A stretch of DNA of 64,000 nucleotides from Qipengyuania gaetbuli (GTDB lineage Bacteria; Pseudomonadota; Alphaproteobacteria; Sphingomonadales; Sphingomonadaceae), in contig NZ_JAIUZO010000002.1 of the NCBI RefSeq assembly GCF_020171365.1, positions 2,549,012 through 2,613,011 on the forward strand, given 5' to 3'. Below are positions 46,732 through 54,956 of this stretch, piece after piece. A program made the position numbers and the translations under genes. The notes below the pieces were generated by a model. It was not told the origin of the DNA, made no database searches, and worked only from the letters and a program-made list of their open reading frames with translations. The first letter of the stretch is position 1. The number at the start of each line of letters is the position of its first letter.

Positions 46732-48972
46732 ATGGCGACGCTTGCCGGCACCTCGAAGAAACCCCCGCCGCGCTGGTGGCGCCGCTTCATTGTGGCGTCC
46801 CGCCGTGCCAACCTCTTCACGCTGGTCGAAATCATCGCGCTCGCCGCCTTCGTCATTATGGTTGTGACGACATGGGCAGCATTCACCACGGCCCCGCCAA
46901 CAGGTGAATTGCTGCCGAGCAGGCAGGTTGCTGTGCTCCTGATCGGGACGCTTATCCCTGCCATGGCGTTGCTCGTCCTGGCCGGAAGAAGGCTGGCGCT
47001 ACGCAGGGCGGCAGGGAGCACCGCGCGATTGCACGTGCGCCTGGTGTTTTTCTTCTCGATGATTGCGGCTGTGCCGACGCTGCTGGTCTCGGCATTCGCC
47101 GCCGTCCTGTTCCAGTCGGGCGTCGATTTCTGGTTCTCGGACAATTCGCGCGGGCTGATGGAGAACGCCAACGTCCTTGCCGAGCGGTATTACGAGGACA
47201 ACCAGCTCGACCTCGGGCAGGAAACCATCTCGATGGCGATGGATATGCGGGCGATCCTCCAGCAGGTCGAGATTACCGATCCCGACTTCCAGCTGGTCTA
47301 CAAGTACCAGGCCGATCCGCGCGACGTCATCGAGAGCGCAATCATGCAGGTGATGCCGGACGGGACCGCCCGCGTGGCCGTGGTCTATGGCATCAACCAA
47401 GGCAGCGATCCGGTCGGTTTTACGGAGGAAAGCCAACGCGCCCTGCGCGGCGGAGAGCCGGTGATCATCCGGGGCAGTCCCGAACGGATCGAGGCGATAG
47501 CACCGATCGACCGGACGGCCGGTATCTATCTCTACACAGCGCGAAATGCCGAGGCTGCGAGCTTCCGTAGCTGGGAAAGCGCTCGCTCGATTTCGACCGC
47601 CTATGAAGAACTGACGAAGCGTGCCCGGGCGTTGCAGTTGCGGTTCAATCTGGCGCTCTATTTCGTAAGCCTTGCGCTGGTGGGTCTCGCCGTCTGGTTC
47701 GCCTTACGATTTGCGGACCGCCAGGTCGAGCCGCTGACCGATCTTGTGGCGGCGGCTCGCAAGGTGGGCGCTGGTAACTTCTCGCTGCGTGTCGAAGGGC
47801 GGACCGGCGCAGACGAAATCGGCCTGCTCAACCGCGCGTTCAACCGCATGACTGCCCAACTCGAAAAGCAGACCGACGCTCTGGTCGGTGCGAACGAGGA
47901 ACTCGAGGAACGGCGCAGCTTCATCGAGGCAGTGCTGGAGTCCGTAAGCGCAGGCGTCATCACCATCGACGGCAAACGCCGCGTGCTGCTGATGAATGCA
48001 CCGGCGCAGAACATGCTTCTCGAAGGAGGGGAGGGGAGCGAGCATCCCGAAACCCTTGATGCCATGATCCCGCAAATCGCGGTGCTGGTCGAGGCGGGAC
48101 TGGACCGCGGCGTGATCAGCCATTCGCGCCATGGCGAACTGATGACCCTCGCAGTGAGGCTGGTTCCGGAAGGTGATGGCCACGTGATCACCTTCGAGGA
48201 TATTACCCGCCAATTGCTGGACCAGCGCCAGGCTGCTTGGTCGGATGTCGCACGTCGCATCGCGCACGAAATCAAGAACCCGCTTACGCCGATCCAGCTT
48301 GCCACGGAACGTCTCAAGCGGCGTTACCGCAAGCAGATCGAGCAGGATGGCGAATTGTTCGACGAACTGACCAACACGATCGTGCGCCAGGTGGGCGAAT
48401 TGCGGACGATGGTCGACGAGTTCTCGAGCTTCGCGAGGCTGCCCAAGCCGGTGTTCCGACAGGAAGACGCGCTCGACATCATCCGCCAGTCGATGTTCCT
48501 GCAGGAGGTCGCCAATCCGCAGGTCAATTATGTACTTGCGACCGAAATCGAAGGGCCCTTGCGCCTTGAGGCAGACCGTCACCAGCTGGGGCAGGCCGTC
48601 ACCAATATCCTGAAGAACGCCGCCGAGGCGATCGAGGCCCGTGGTGCAAATGCCGATGCCGATTATCGCGGCCGTATCGAGGTCGAGGTGGCGGAGAACG
48701 ATGACTCGATAACGATCGCAGTGACCGACAACGGAATCGGCCTGCCGCAGGACCGCGAGCGGATCCTCGAACCCTATGTAACGACGCGCGAGAAAGGCAC
48801 GGGCCTGGGCCTCGCGATCGTGAACAAGATCGTCGAGGAACACGGCGGCGAAATGAACTTCTCCTCCATCGATGGGGGAGGGACGCGGGTCACGCTGAGG
48901 TTTGCGCGTGATCCCCACCGGACTGCCGCCAAGGGCGACGACCGGAACAGTACCGAGAAAGCAGAAGGGTAA
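46732..48972 (+). CDS. ntrY: Membrane-bound nitrogen sensor histidine kinase NtrY
   Basis: Transmembrane sensor kinase partner of NtrX. The 746-residue protein has three N-terminal membrane segments (about 28-52, 62-80 and 100-123), a periplasmic sensory region (about 125-300) and a fourth segment near 310-328. Then come HAMP (RQVEPLTDLVAAARKVGAGN), PAS (about 400-500), the phosphorylation site His in [21 protein letters not shown] and an HATPase domain (DNGIGLPQDRERILEPYVTTREKGTGLGLAIV, in part). ATG 46732 is used. ntrX follows after four bases. Confidence 0.95.
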   Translation: MATLAGTSKKPPPRWWRRFIVASRRANLFTLVEIIALAAFVIMVVTTWAAFTTAPPTGELLPSRQVAVLLIGTLIPAMALLVLAGRRLALRRAAGSTARLHVRLVFFFSMIAAVPTLLVSAFAAVLFQSGVDFWFSDNSRGLMENANVLAERYYEDNQLDLGQETISMAMDMRAILQQVEITDPDFQLVYKYQADPRDVIESAIMQVMPDGTARVAVVYGINQGSDPVGFTEESQRALRGGEPVIIRGSPERIEAIAPIDRTAGIYLYTARNAEAASFRSWESARSISTAYEELTKRARALQLRFNLALYFVSLALVGLAVWFALRFADRQVEPLTDLVAAARKVGAGNFSLRVEGRTGADEIGLLNRAFNRMTAQLEKQTDALVGANEELEERRSFIEAVLESVSAGVITIDGKRRVLLMNAPAQNMLLEGGEGSEHPETLDAMIPQIAVLVEAGLDRGVISHSRHGELMTLAVRLVPEGDGHVITFEDITRQLLDQRQAAWSDVARRIAHEIKNPLTPIQLATERLKRRYRKQIEQDGELFDELTNTIVRQVGELRTMVDEFSSFARLPKPVFRQEDALDIIRQSMFLQEVANPQVNYVLATEIEGPLRLEADRHQLGQAVTNILKNAAEAIEARGANADADYRGRIEVEVAENDDSITIAVTDNGIGLPQDRERILEPYVTTREKGTGLGLAIVNKIVEEHGGEMNFSSIDGGGTRVTLRFARDPHRTAAKGDDRNSTEKAEG

Positions 48973-48976
48973 TTCA

Positions 48977-50359
48977 ATGGCACTCGACATCCTGATAGTC
49001 GACGACGAGCGCGATATTCGCGACCTGGTCGCAGGCGTCTTGAGCGACGAGGGCTACGAATGCCGCACCGCGGCCGACAGTTCGTCTGCGCTCGAGGCGG
49101 TCGATGCCAAGCGACCTAGTCTTGTCCTCCTCGACGTGTGGCTCCACGGGAGCCAGATGGACGGGCTCGAAGTGCTAGACGCGATCAAGGCGCGCGAGCC
49201 CGAACTGCCGGTCATTATCTTCTCTGGTCACGGCAATATCGACACGGCCGTCTCGGCGGTCAGCCGCGGCGCGATGGACTTCATCGAGAAGCCGTTCGAG
49301 GCAGAGCGCCTCCTTCACCTAGTGGAACGCGCCACCGAAACGGAGCGCCTTCGCCGGGAAAACTCGCGGCTGCGCGAAGGCATGGGCGAGGGCGGCGAAT
49401 TCACTGGCAACTCGGCGGCTATCAATGCTGTTCGTGCCACCCTCAAGCGCGTGGCCAGCACCGGAAGTCGCGTGCTCATCAGCGGCCCGGCCGGCTCGGG
49501 CAAGGAAGTGGCAGCACGCCTGCTACACAGCTGGTCGACCCGCGCCGACAAGCCGTTCGTGATCGTGAACTCTGCGCGGATCACGCCCGAGCGCTTCGAG
49601 GAAGAGTTGTTCGGCGAAGAAGCCGAAGGCAAGCTGGTGCGTCCCGGCCTGCTCGAAACGGCTGACGGCGGGACGCTTTATCTCGACGAAGTAGCCGACA
49701 TGCCTCTCTCGACGCAGGCCCGCATCCTGCGCGTCCTTACTGAGCAAAGCTTCGTTCGCGTAGGCGGGACGCGGCAGATCGGGGTGGACGTCCGTGTGGT
49801 GTCCTCCACTGCGCGCGACCTCAAGGCAGAGATGGAGGAAAAGCGGTTCCGCGAAGACCTCTTCTATCGCCTCAACGTTGTTCCGGTCGAGGTTCCTTCG
49901 CTGGCTGAACGGCGCGATGACATTCCCGTCTTGGCCGAGCATTTCTTCGCCCGATACGCGATCGAACAAGGCATCCGACCGCCGGAAATCAGCGAAGAAG
50001 CCATGGCCGCACTCCAGGCATATGACTGGCCAGGCAATGTGCGCCAGCTTCGCAACGTGGTGGAGCGGACCATCATCCTGACCCCGCGCGAGCAGCTGGA
50101 TACTGTGGAGGCTGACATGCTTTCGGAAGAAGTGACCGGCGGCAAGCTAGGCGGAACCGGCGGGATGGCCCAGCTGATGGGCGCCCCCTTGCGCGAAGCG
50201 CGGGAAAGTTTCGAGCGTGAGTATCTCGCCATCCAGATCCGGCGGTTTTCGGGCAATATCTCGAAAACGGCCAGCTTCATCGGGATGGAACGCTCGGCGC
50301 TCCACCGCAAGCTGAAGCTCCTCGGCATGGCAGAGCGCAAGAACGGCGAACGCAAGTAG
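48977..50359 (+). CDS. ntrX: Nitrogen/redox response regulator NtrX, without the sigma-54 loop
   Basis: Response regulator of the NtrYX pair. The 460-residue protein has the receiver Asp53 (VLLDVWL), an AAA+ domain with Walker A GPAGSGKE and Walker B-like TLYLDEVADM, and a Fis-type helix-turn-helix (TASFIGMERSALHRKLKLLG). The place of the sigma-54 contact GAFTGA is taken by FGEEAEGKLVRPG, so it cannot contact sigma-54 in the normal way and probably acts as a direct DNA-binding regulator. ATG 48977 is preferred over an earlier start inside ntrY. Confidence 0.94.
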   Translation: MALDILIVDDERDIRDLVAGVLSDEGYECRTAADSSSALEAVDAKRPSLVLLDVWLHGSQMDGLEVLDAIKAREPELPVIIFSGHGNIDTAVSAVSRGAMDFIEKPFEAERLLHLVERATETERLRRENSRLREGMGEGGEFTGNSAAINAVRATLKRVASTGSRVLISGPAGSGKEVAARLLHSWSTRADKPFVIVNSARITPERFEEELFGEEAEGKLVRPGLLETADGGTLYLDEVADMPLSTQARILRVLTEQSFVRVGGTRQIGVDVRVVSSTARDLKAEMEEKRFREDLFYRLNVVPVEVPSLAERRDDIPVLAEHFFARYAIEQGIRPPEISEEAMAALQAYDWPGNVRQLRNVVERTIILTPREQLDTVEADMLSEEVTGGKLGGTGGMAQLMGAPLREARESFEREYLAIQIRRFSGNISKTASFIGMERSALHRKLKLLGMAERKNGERK

Positions 50360-50394
50360 GCCGCGACACTTTCCTTTTTGGACGTGTGCAATAA

Positions 50395-50420
50395 ATTTCA
50401 TTGCGATTGCGCGATGAAAT
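50395..50420 (+). promoter_or_regulatory. Long hairpin in the hfq leader
   Basis: An 11-bp stem (atttcattgcg 50395-50405 / cgcgatgaaat 50410-50420, one G-U in RNA) with an attg loop lies in the 164-base ntrX-hfq gap. There is no T run after it, so it is not a plain terminator. A second stem, gggcgc 50461-50466 / gcgccc 50474-50479, follows before the ribosome site. Confidence 0.5.
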
Positions 50421-50523
50421 GCCACATATTGCGCATGTTCCGGTGGCAACTCCGGAATTCGGGCGCGGTGGTTGCGCCCAGATTGCGATCGCGAAAGCGT
50501 TCGCCAAGAAAAGGAGCAGGACA

Positions 50524-51063
50524 ATGGCCAGCGAACGCACGCTTTCCGCGCGCCCGCGACCCAAGCAGGATGAAGCGCAGCACAAGGGCAAGGCGCCCAG
50601 CCTGCAAGACGCGTTTCTCAACCTCTTGCGGAAGAACAAGACGCCCGTAACCGTATTCCTGGTAAAGGGTGTGAAGCTGCAGGGCATCGTGACGTGGTTC
50701 GATAATTTCTCGATCCTGCTGCGCCGTGATGGACAGTCGCAGCTCGTCTACAAGCATGCCGTCAGCACGATCATGCCGGGGCAGCCGATCGATGCGGAAC
50801 AGTTTGCCAGCCAAGGTTCCGGCGCCAAGCAGCGCTTGCTCCAGGATGTGTTCCTGAGCCGCGTGCGAGAAGCCGAAGCGCAGGTGACGATGTTCCTCGT
50901 CAACGGCGTCATGCTCCAGGGCAAGATCGCGGCTTACGACCTTTTCTGCATGCTGCTCGAACGCGATGGCTATGTGCAGCTTGCCTACAAGCACGCGGTG
51001 TCGACGATCCAGCCGGCGACGCCGGTCGACCTTAGCGAAGACTGGGACGAGGACGAACACTGA
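50524..51063 (+). CDS. hfq: Tandem-domain RNA chaperone Hfq (two Sm domains in one chain)
   Basis: RNA chaperone that pairs small RNAs with mRNAs. At 179 residues it is about twice the usual length and holds two Sm/Hfq domains. Domain 1 (about 27-83: [34 protein letters not shown]) keeps the canonical residues. Domain 2 (about 105-162: [34 protein letters not shown]) keeps the Sm2 YKHAVSTI but has lost RKNK and the FDNFS stretch. The tail is acidic (SEDWDEDEH). AGGAG precedes the ATG. Three chains could build a pseudo-hexameric ring. hflX follows. Confidence 0.96.
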   Translation: MASERTLSARPRPKQDEAQHKGKAPSLQDAFLNLLRKNKTPVTVFLVKGVKLQGIVTWFDNFSILLRRDGQSQLVYKHAVSTIMPGQPIDAEQFASQGSGAKQRLLQDVFLSRVREAEAQVTMFLVNGVMLQGKIAAYDLFCMLLERDGYVQLAYKHAVSTIQPATPVDLSEDWDEDEH

Positions 51064-51080
51064 GTTTCGATGACAATTTG

Positions 51081-52382
51081 ATGGGCGAGGTCTCGCGCGG
51101 TGCGCGGGCCCTTGTCGTTTGCCCGGATATCCGGGGCATTCGCTATGACCTTGATGCCGACAGCCGGCTTCAGGAAGCGGAAGGACTTGCGCTGGCGATC
51201 GGTATCGTCATTGCCGACAGCTTCGTGCTGCCGGTTCGCGATGTGAAGCCCAACCTGCTGTTCGGTGCGGGGCAGGTGGAAAACATCCGCATTGCCTGCG
51301 AGCTAAACGATGCCGAGCTTGTCGTGGTGGACGGTGCCCTCAGCCCGATCCAGCAACGCAATCTCGAAGACAAGCTGGCGCGAAAAGTCATCGACCGGAC
51401 CGGCTTGATCCTTGAAATCTTCGGCGAGCGGGCTGCGACCGCGGAAGGGCGCTTGCAGGTCGAATTGGCCCATCTGGATTACCAGCAGAGCAGGCTGGTG
51501 CGCAGCTGGACCCACCTCGAGCGGCAGCGCGGTGGTTTCGGTTTCCTCGGCGGCCCGGGTGAAACCCAGATCGAGGCAGACCGGCGGATGATCCGCCAGC
51601 GCATGGCGCGGCTGCGCAAGGAACTGGAGCAGGTCCGCAAGACGCGGGGCCTCCACCGCGAAAGGCGCGAGCGGGCACCGTGGCCTGTTGTTGCCCTCGT
51701 CGGCTACACGAACGCGGGAAAGTCCACTCTATTCAATCGCTTGACGGGTGCGGATGTCATGGCCGAGGACCTGCTCTTCGCAACCCTCGACCCGACGATG
51801 CGGGCAATCTCCTTGCCCGGTGTCGAGAAGGCAATCCTGTCCGATACGGTCGGTTTCATCTCCGATTTGCCGACGCAGCTTGTCGCCGCCTTCCGCGCGA
51901 CGCTCGAGGAAGTAACCGCAGCTGACCTCATCTGCCACGTCCGTGACATTTCCAATCCATCGTCGGAAGCGCAGAAGCTCCAGGTACTCGAGGTCCTGGG
52001 GGAGCTTGGGGTGATCGACGGGGAAGGGCAGGACCCGAAAGTCCCCATCCTGGAGGTCTGGAACAAGTGGGATCTGCTGGATGCCAACCAGGCGGAGGAA
52101 CTGGCCAAGGTTGCGGAGGATGACGAAGGAATAATCGCGCTGTCCGCACTGACCGGAGAGGGCGTCGATGGTTTTCTCGATCGGGTTGGCCAAATGCTGA
52201 CTTCGCGGGCGACGGTTCGAGAGTTCGTCTTGCCATCCAGCGACGGCAAACGAATCGCCTGGCTTCATGCGCATGGGGATGTACTTGAGGAAGCCGACGC
52301 AGGTGAAAGCGACGGGCAATCCTTGCGACGGTTCACCGTCCGGCTCAATCCCAAGGAGCTGGGCCAGTTCCAGTCGCTATAA
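51081..52382 (+). CDS. hflX: GTPase HflX
   Basis: Ribosome-associated GTPase that splits stalled 70S ribosomes under stress. The 433-residue protein has the N-terminal HflX domain, the glycine-rich GGFGFLGGPGETQIEADRR (in part) before the G domain, G1 GYTNAGKSTLF near residue 215, G3 DTVGF and G4 NKWD. The start is uncertain: ATG 51081 is used, but a CTG at 51060, overlapping the hfq stop, has GAGGA at the right distance and would add SFDDNL, which looks native. TTG 51078 is also open. It ends six bases inside the convergent mazG. Confidence 0.93.
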   Translation: MGEVSRGARALVVCPDIRGIRYDLDADSRLQEAEGLALAIGIVIADSFVLPVRDVKPNLLFGAGQVENIRIACELNDAELVVVDGALSPIQQRNLEDKLARKVIDRTGLILEIFGERAATAEGRLQVELAHLDYQQSRLVRSWTHLERQRGGFGFLGGPGETQIEADRRMIRQRMARLRKELEQVRKTRGLHRERRERAPWPVVALVGYTNAGKSTLFNRLTGADVMAEDLLFATLDPTMRAISLPGVEKAILSDTVGFISDLPTQLVAAFRATLEEVTAADLICHVRDISNPSSEAQKLQVLEVLGELGVIDGEGQDPKVPILEVWNKWDLLDANQAEELAKVAEDDEGIIALSALTGEGVDGFLDRVGQMLTSRATVREFVLPSSDGKRIAWLHAHGDVLEEADAGESDGQSLRRFTVRLNPKELGQFQSL

Positions 52383-53138
52383 CCGCGCTTTCTCGCGCCG
52401 CTTGACCTCCTGCCAGAGCTCTTCCTGCTGTTCGAGATTGCGTTGCTCGAAATCGCCTCCGGCTATTTCCTCCATCTCGCGGAAACGTCTTTCGAATTTT
52501 CGGTTGGCGGCCCGCAGGGCTTCTTCTGCATCTATCCCGTATGCGCGGACAAGATTGACGGCCGCGAAAAGGAAATCGCCTGCCTCTTCGGCGCGCTGGT
52601 CAAGAGTGGCGGTGTCGAGTTCCTCGATCTCTTCGACGACCTTGGCGCGCGGGCCTTCGGTATCGGGCCAATCGAAGCCGTGGCGCGCGGCACGTTTCTG
52701 TAATTTCTGCGCTCGCAGCAATGCAGGTAGTGCCGATGCAACGCCATCCATCGCGCTGGTTGCCCCTTCTGCCTGGCGTTCCGCGGCCTTGAGGTCCTCC
52801 CAGCGAGATTCCACCATCACGCCATCTTCCGAGCCGAAGATGTGTGGGTGGCGTGCTTCCATCTTGTCTGAAATTGTCTTGGCAACTTCTTCGAAGCCGA
52901 AATGACCGGTTTCCTTCGCTATTTGGGCGTGGAAGACGACTTGGAAGAGGAGATCTCCGAGTTCGCCGCGCAGTTCTCCCATATCGTTGCGCTCGATAGC
53001 GTCTGCTACCTCGTAGGCTTCCTCTATGGTGTAGGGGGCGATCGTCGAGAACGTTTGAGCTGTATCCCATTCGCAGCCTCGTTCCTTGTCGCGCAGCCGC
53101 GCCATTTTCCGGAGGAGTCGATCAATCTCGTTTGCCAT
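52377..53138 (-). CDS. mazG: Nucleoside triphosphate pyrophosphohydrolase MazG
   Basis: Hydrolyses non-canonical or excess NTPs to monophosphates. The 253-residue protein has two MazG domains. The first contains TIEEAYEVADAIERNDMGELRGELGDLLFQVVFHA (in part) with the EExxE...ExxD metal site; the second has VVEEIEELDTATLDQRAEEAGDFLFA. Length is standard. It is convergent with hflX, overlapping by six bases, a conserved pairing in the class. An AT-only 14-bp palindrome lies 70-83 bases upstream of the ATG. Confidence 0.95.
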   Translation of the reverse strand: MANEIDRLLRKMARLRDKERGCEWDTAQTFSTIAPYTIEEAYEVADAIERNDMGELRGELGDLLFQVVFHAQIAKETGHFGFEEVAKTISDKMEARHPHIFGSEDGVMVESRWEDLKAAERQAEGATSAMDGVASALPALLRAQKLQKRAARHGFDWPDTEGPRAKVVEEIEELDTATLDQRAEEAGDFLFAAVNLVRAYGIDAEEALRAANRKFERRFREMEEIAGGDFEQRNLEQQEELWQEVKRREKARL

Positions 53139-53207
53139 GGCTTTTGTGTACGTGAGGCTTGGAGAGGGGGGAAGCCTGCGATACGGATTGTTTCTACATT
53201 AAGATGG

Positions 53208-53221
53208 ATAATATATATTAT
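53208..53221. repeat. Perfect 14-bp AT-only palindrome upstream of mazG
   Basis: ATAATATATATTAT reads the same on both strands and sits in a ~40-base AT-rich patch that stands out against the GC-rich surroundings. It lies between the small membrane-protein gene and mazG and may be part of the mazG promoter or an operator. No known binding protein is implied. Confidence 0.6.
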
Positions 53222-53242
53222 GTTAAGTAATATGTCGGGCGA

Positions 53243-53419
53243 TCATGACATTCCCGTCGCCCAACTCACGAGCACATATGCACCGACGATTATCGCCACC
53301 CAGATCAAGGCGATCTTGACCATCTTGCTTCCGTTGAGCCCATCGGATCGCATCCCTCTGAGATAAACGAAGGCCAATGCGCTCATGACAGCGGCCCACA
53401 TCCACGCCCCAGCATTCAT
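53243..53419 (-). CDS. Small two-span membrane protein (58 residues)
   Basis: A short reading frame below usual length cut-offs. It starts at an ATG that overlaps the stop of the upstream MBL-fold gene by four bases (ATGA), the same junction type as the genes before it. The product has two hydrophobic helices, about 5-20 (AWMWAAVMSALAFVYL) and 36-54 (IALIWVAIIVGAYVLVSW), joined by a basic loop (RGMRSDGLNGSKMVK). Coupling and composition support a real gene. The function is unknown; I do not recognise a family. Confidence 0.72.
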   Translation of the reverse strand: MNAGAWMWAAVMSALAFVYLRGMRSDGLNGSKMVKIALIWVAIIVGAYVLVSWATGMS

Positions 53420-54183
53420 GCTTTCAGTTCCAGTCCGTCATACCCGACTACGATGCCGCTCGGGACTTCGGCCACCAGCGAGGCGTAATCCATGGTCTTG
53501 TCGAGATGCGTCAGTACGGCAGTTCTTGCCTTGCACCGCCGCGCAAGGTCGATTGCCATGTCCAGGTGGGCATGCGTTGGATGCGGCCGGCGGCGCAGGC
53601 AATCGACCACGAGGATGTCGGTGCCCTTGAAGCAATCGACCATATCCTTGGTGATCTCGCTGAAATCCGTCGCGTAAACGATGGACTTCCCGTCAGCTTC
53701 GAACCGGAAACCGGTGCTTGTCACCGGCCCGTGCGGCATCTCGACATAATCGAAAGAAAATCCAGCAACAAGTTGAACTTCTGACACGTCTTTGAGGCTC
53801 ATCAAGGTCGGATAACCGTGCTGACCCTCGAAAATATAGTCGAAACGTCGCAGCAGGTTCTTGCATGTCCTAGTGTTAGCAAAGCCCGGTAAGGGATTGC
53901 TTCGATCATAGCGCATGACGCGCAAATCATCGATGCCGTGACAATGGTCGGCATGGTCGTGCGTCCAGAAGACCGCGTCGACCTTATCGATCCCGTTGGC
54001 CAATAGCTGGGCTCGCAAATCGGTTGACGTGTCTACAAGGATGCGCTGACCCGCGTCGTTTTCGACGATGATCGACACCCTGCTACGCCGGTTGCGCGGC
54101 TCTGACGGATCGCATTCGCCCCAGTCATTCCCGATGCGCGGAACGCCCGTTGACGTTCCCGATCCGAGCATGATGAACTTCAC
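53416..54183 (-). CDS. MBL-fold metal-dependent hydrolase (PhnP-like)
   Basis: Cytoplasmic metallo-beta-lactamase-fold protein of 255 residues. The metal motif HxHxDH is THDHADHCHGIDD near residue 76, further ligands are His in MPHGPVTS, Asp in YATDFSEIT and His in VLTHLDKTMDY. The N-terminal MLGSGTSTGVPRIG is typical of the PhnP/RomA-like branch, which includes phosphodiesterases; the substrate here is unknown. The start is a GTG overlapping the tatD stop (GTGA). It is a usual partner of tatD and metG in alphaproteobacteria. Confidence 0.9.
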   Translation of the reverse strand: MKFIMLGSGTSTGVPRIGNDWGECDPSEPRNRRSRVSIIVENDAGQRILVDTSTDLRAQLLANGIDKVDAVFWTHDHADHCHGIDDLRVMRYDRSNPLPGFANTRTCKNLLRRFDYIFEGQHGYPTLMSLKDVSEVQLVAGFSFDYVEMPHGPVTSTGFRFEADGKSIVYATDFSEITKDMVDCFKGTDILVVDCLRRRPHPTHAHLDMAIDLARRCKARTAVLTHLDKTMDYASLVAEVPSGIVVGYDGLELKA

Positions 54184-54956
54184 GCGGCTGCCTTGGCGAA
54201 GAGGCGGTAGAAGTTGTCCGTCGTCACGCGGGACAGTTCATCGAAGCTCTCGCCGCGCAGATCGGCAAGGAAGCGCGCGGTGTCCCCAACGTAGCCCGGT
54301 TCGCAAGTCTTGCCGCGATGAGGAACAGGCGCAAGGAACGGGCTATCGGTTTCAACGAGTAGCTTGTCCTGAGGGATTTCCCGTGCGAATTCCTGCAGTT
54401 CCTTGGCGTTCTTGAAGGTCACGATGCCTGATATCGAGATCGACAGGCCGAGCTCCAGCACCCGCTCCCCGAACTCGGGCGACGCGGTGAAGCAATGGAT
54501 CAGAGCGGGGAATGCCCCCTTCCCCATTTCTTCCGACAGGATGGCGAGGGTGTCTTCTTCCGCATCGCGTGTGTGGATGATCACCGGAAGCTGCACTTCA
54601 CGCGCCACGTCGATGTGCAGGCGGAAGAGATCGCGCTGTGCTGCACGATCGGAATGGTCGTAGTAATAGTCGAGGCCGGTTTCGCCGATCCCGATGACCC
54701 GGGGATCGTGAGTGGCCTCCAGGAGTTCGTCTCGTGTCAGCCCGGGGTGGTCATCGGCATTGTGCGGGTGGATCCCGACGCTGGCCCAGACATCGGGCTG
54801 CGCGTTGGCCGTACCCACGACTTGCTGCCATTCTGCCTGTTTGGTGGAGATATTGAGGAAAGCGCCCACGCCGGCAGCGCGCGCGCGGGTGAGCACTTCG
54901 TCCCGCTCTTCCACCAGGCCTTTGTACTCTAGATGGCAGTGGCTATCGACGAGCAT
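54180..54956 (-). CDS. tatD: TatD-family hydrolase (DNase)
   Basis: Metal-dependent TIM-barrel hydrolase with 3'-5' exonuclease activity in characterised members. The 258-residue protein has DSHCHLEY near residue 4 (HxH), GETGLDYYY near 92, HTRDAEED near 129, IHCFTAS near 154 and ETDSPFLAP near 204, giving a full set of metal ligands. It may start at ATG 54956 (used) or at a GTG one codon earlier; both overlap the metG stop. The gene belongs to the tightly packed metG group. Confidence 0.94.
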   Translation of the reverse strand: MLVDSHCHLEYKGLVEERDEVLTRARAAGVGAFLNISTKQAEWQQVVGTANAQPDVWASVGIHPHNADDHPGLTRDELLEATHDPRVIGIGETGLDYYYDHSDRAAQRDLFRLHIDVAREVQLPVIIHTRDAEEDTLAILSEEMGKGAFPALIHCFTASPEFGERVLELGLSISISGIVTFKNAKELQEFAREIPQDKLLVETDSPFLAPVPHRGKTCEPGYVGDTARFLADLRGESFDELSRVTTDNFYRLFAKAAA

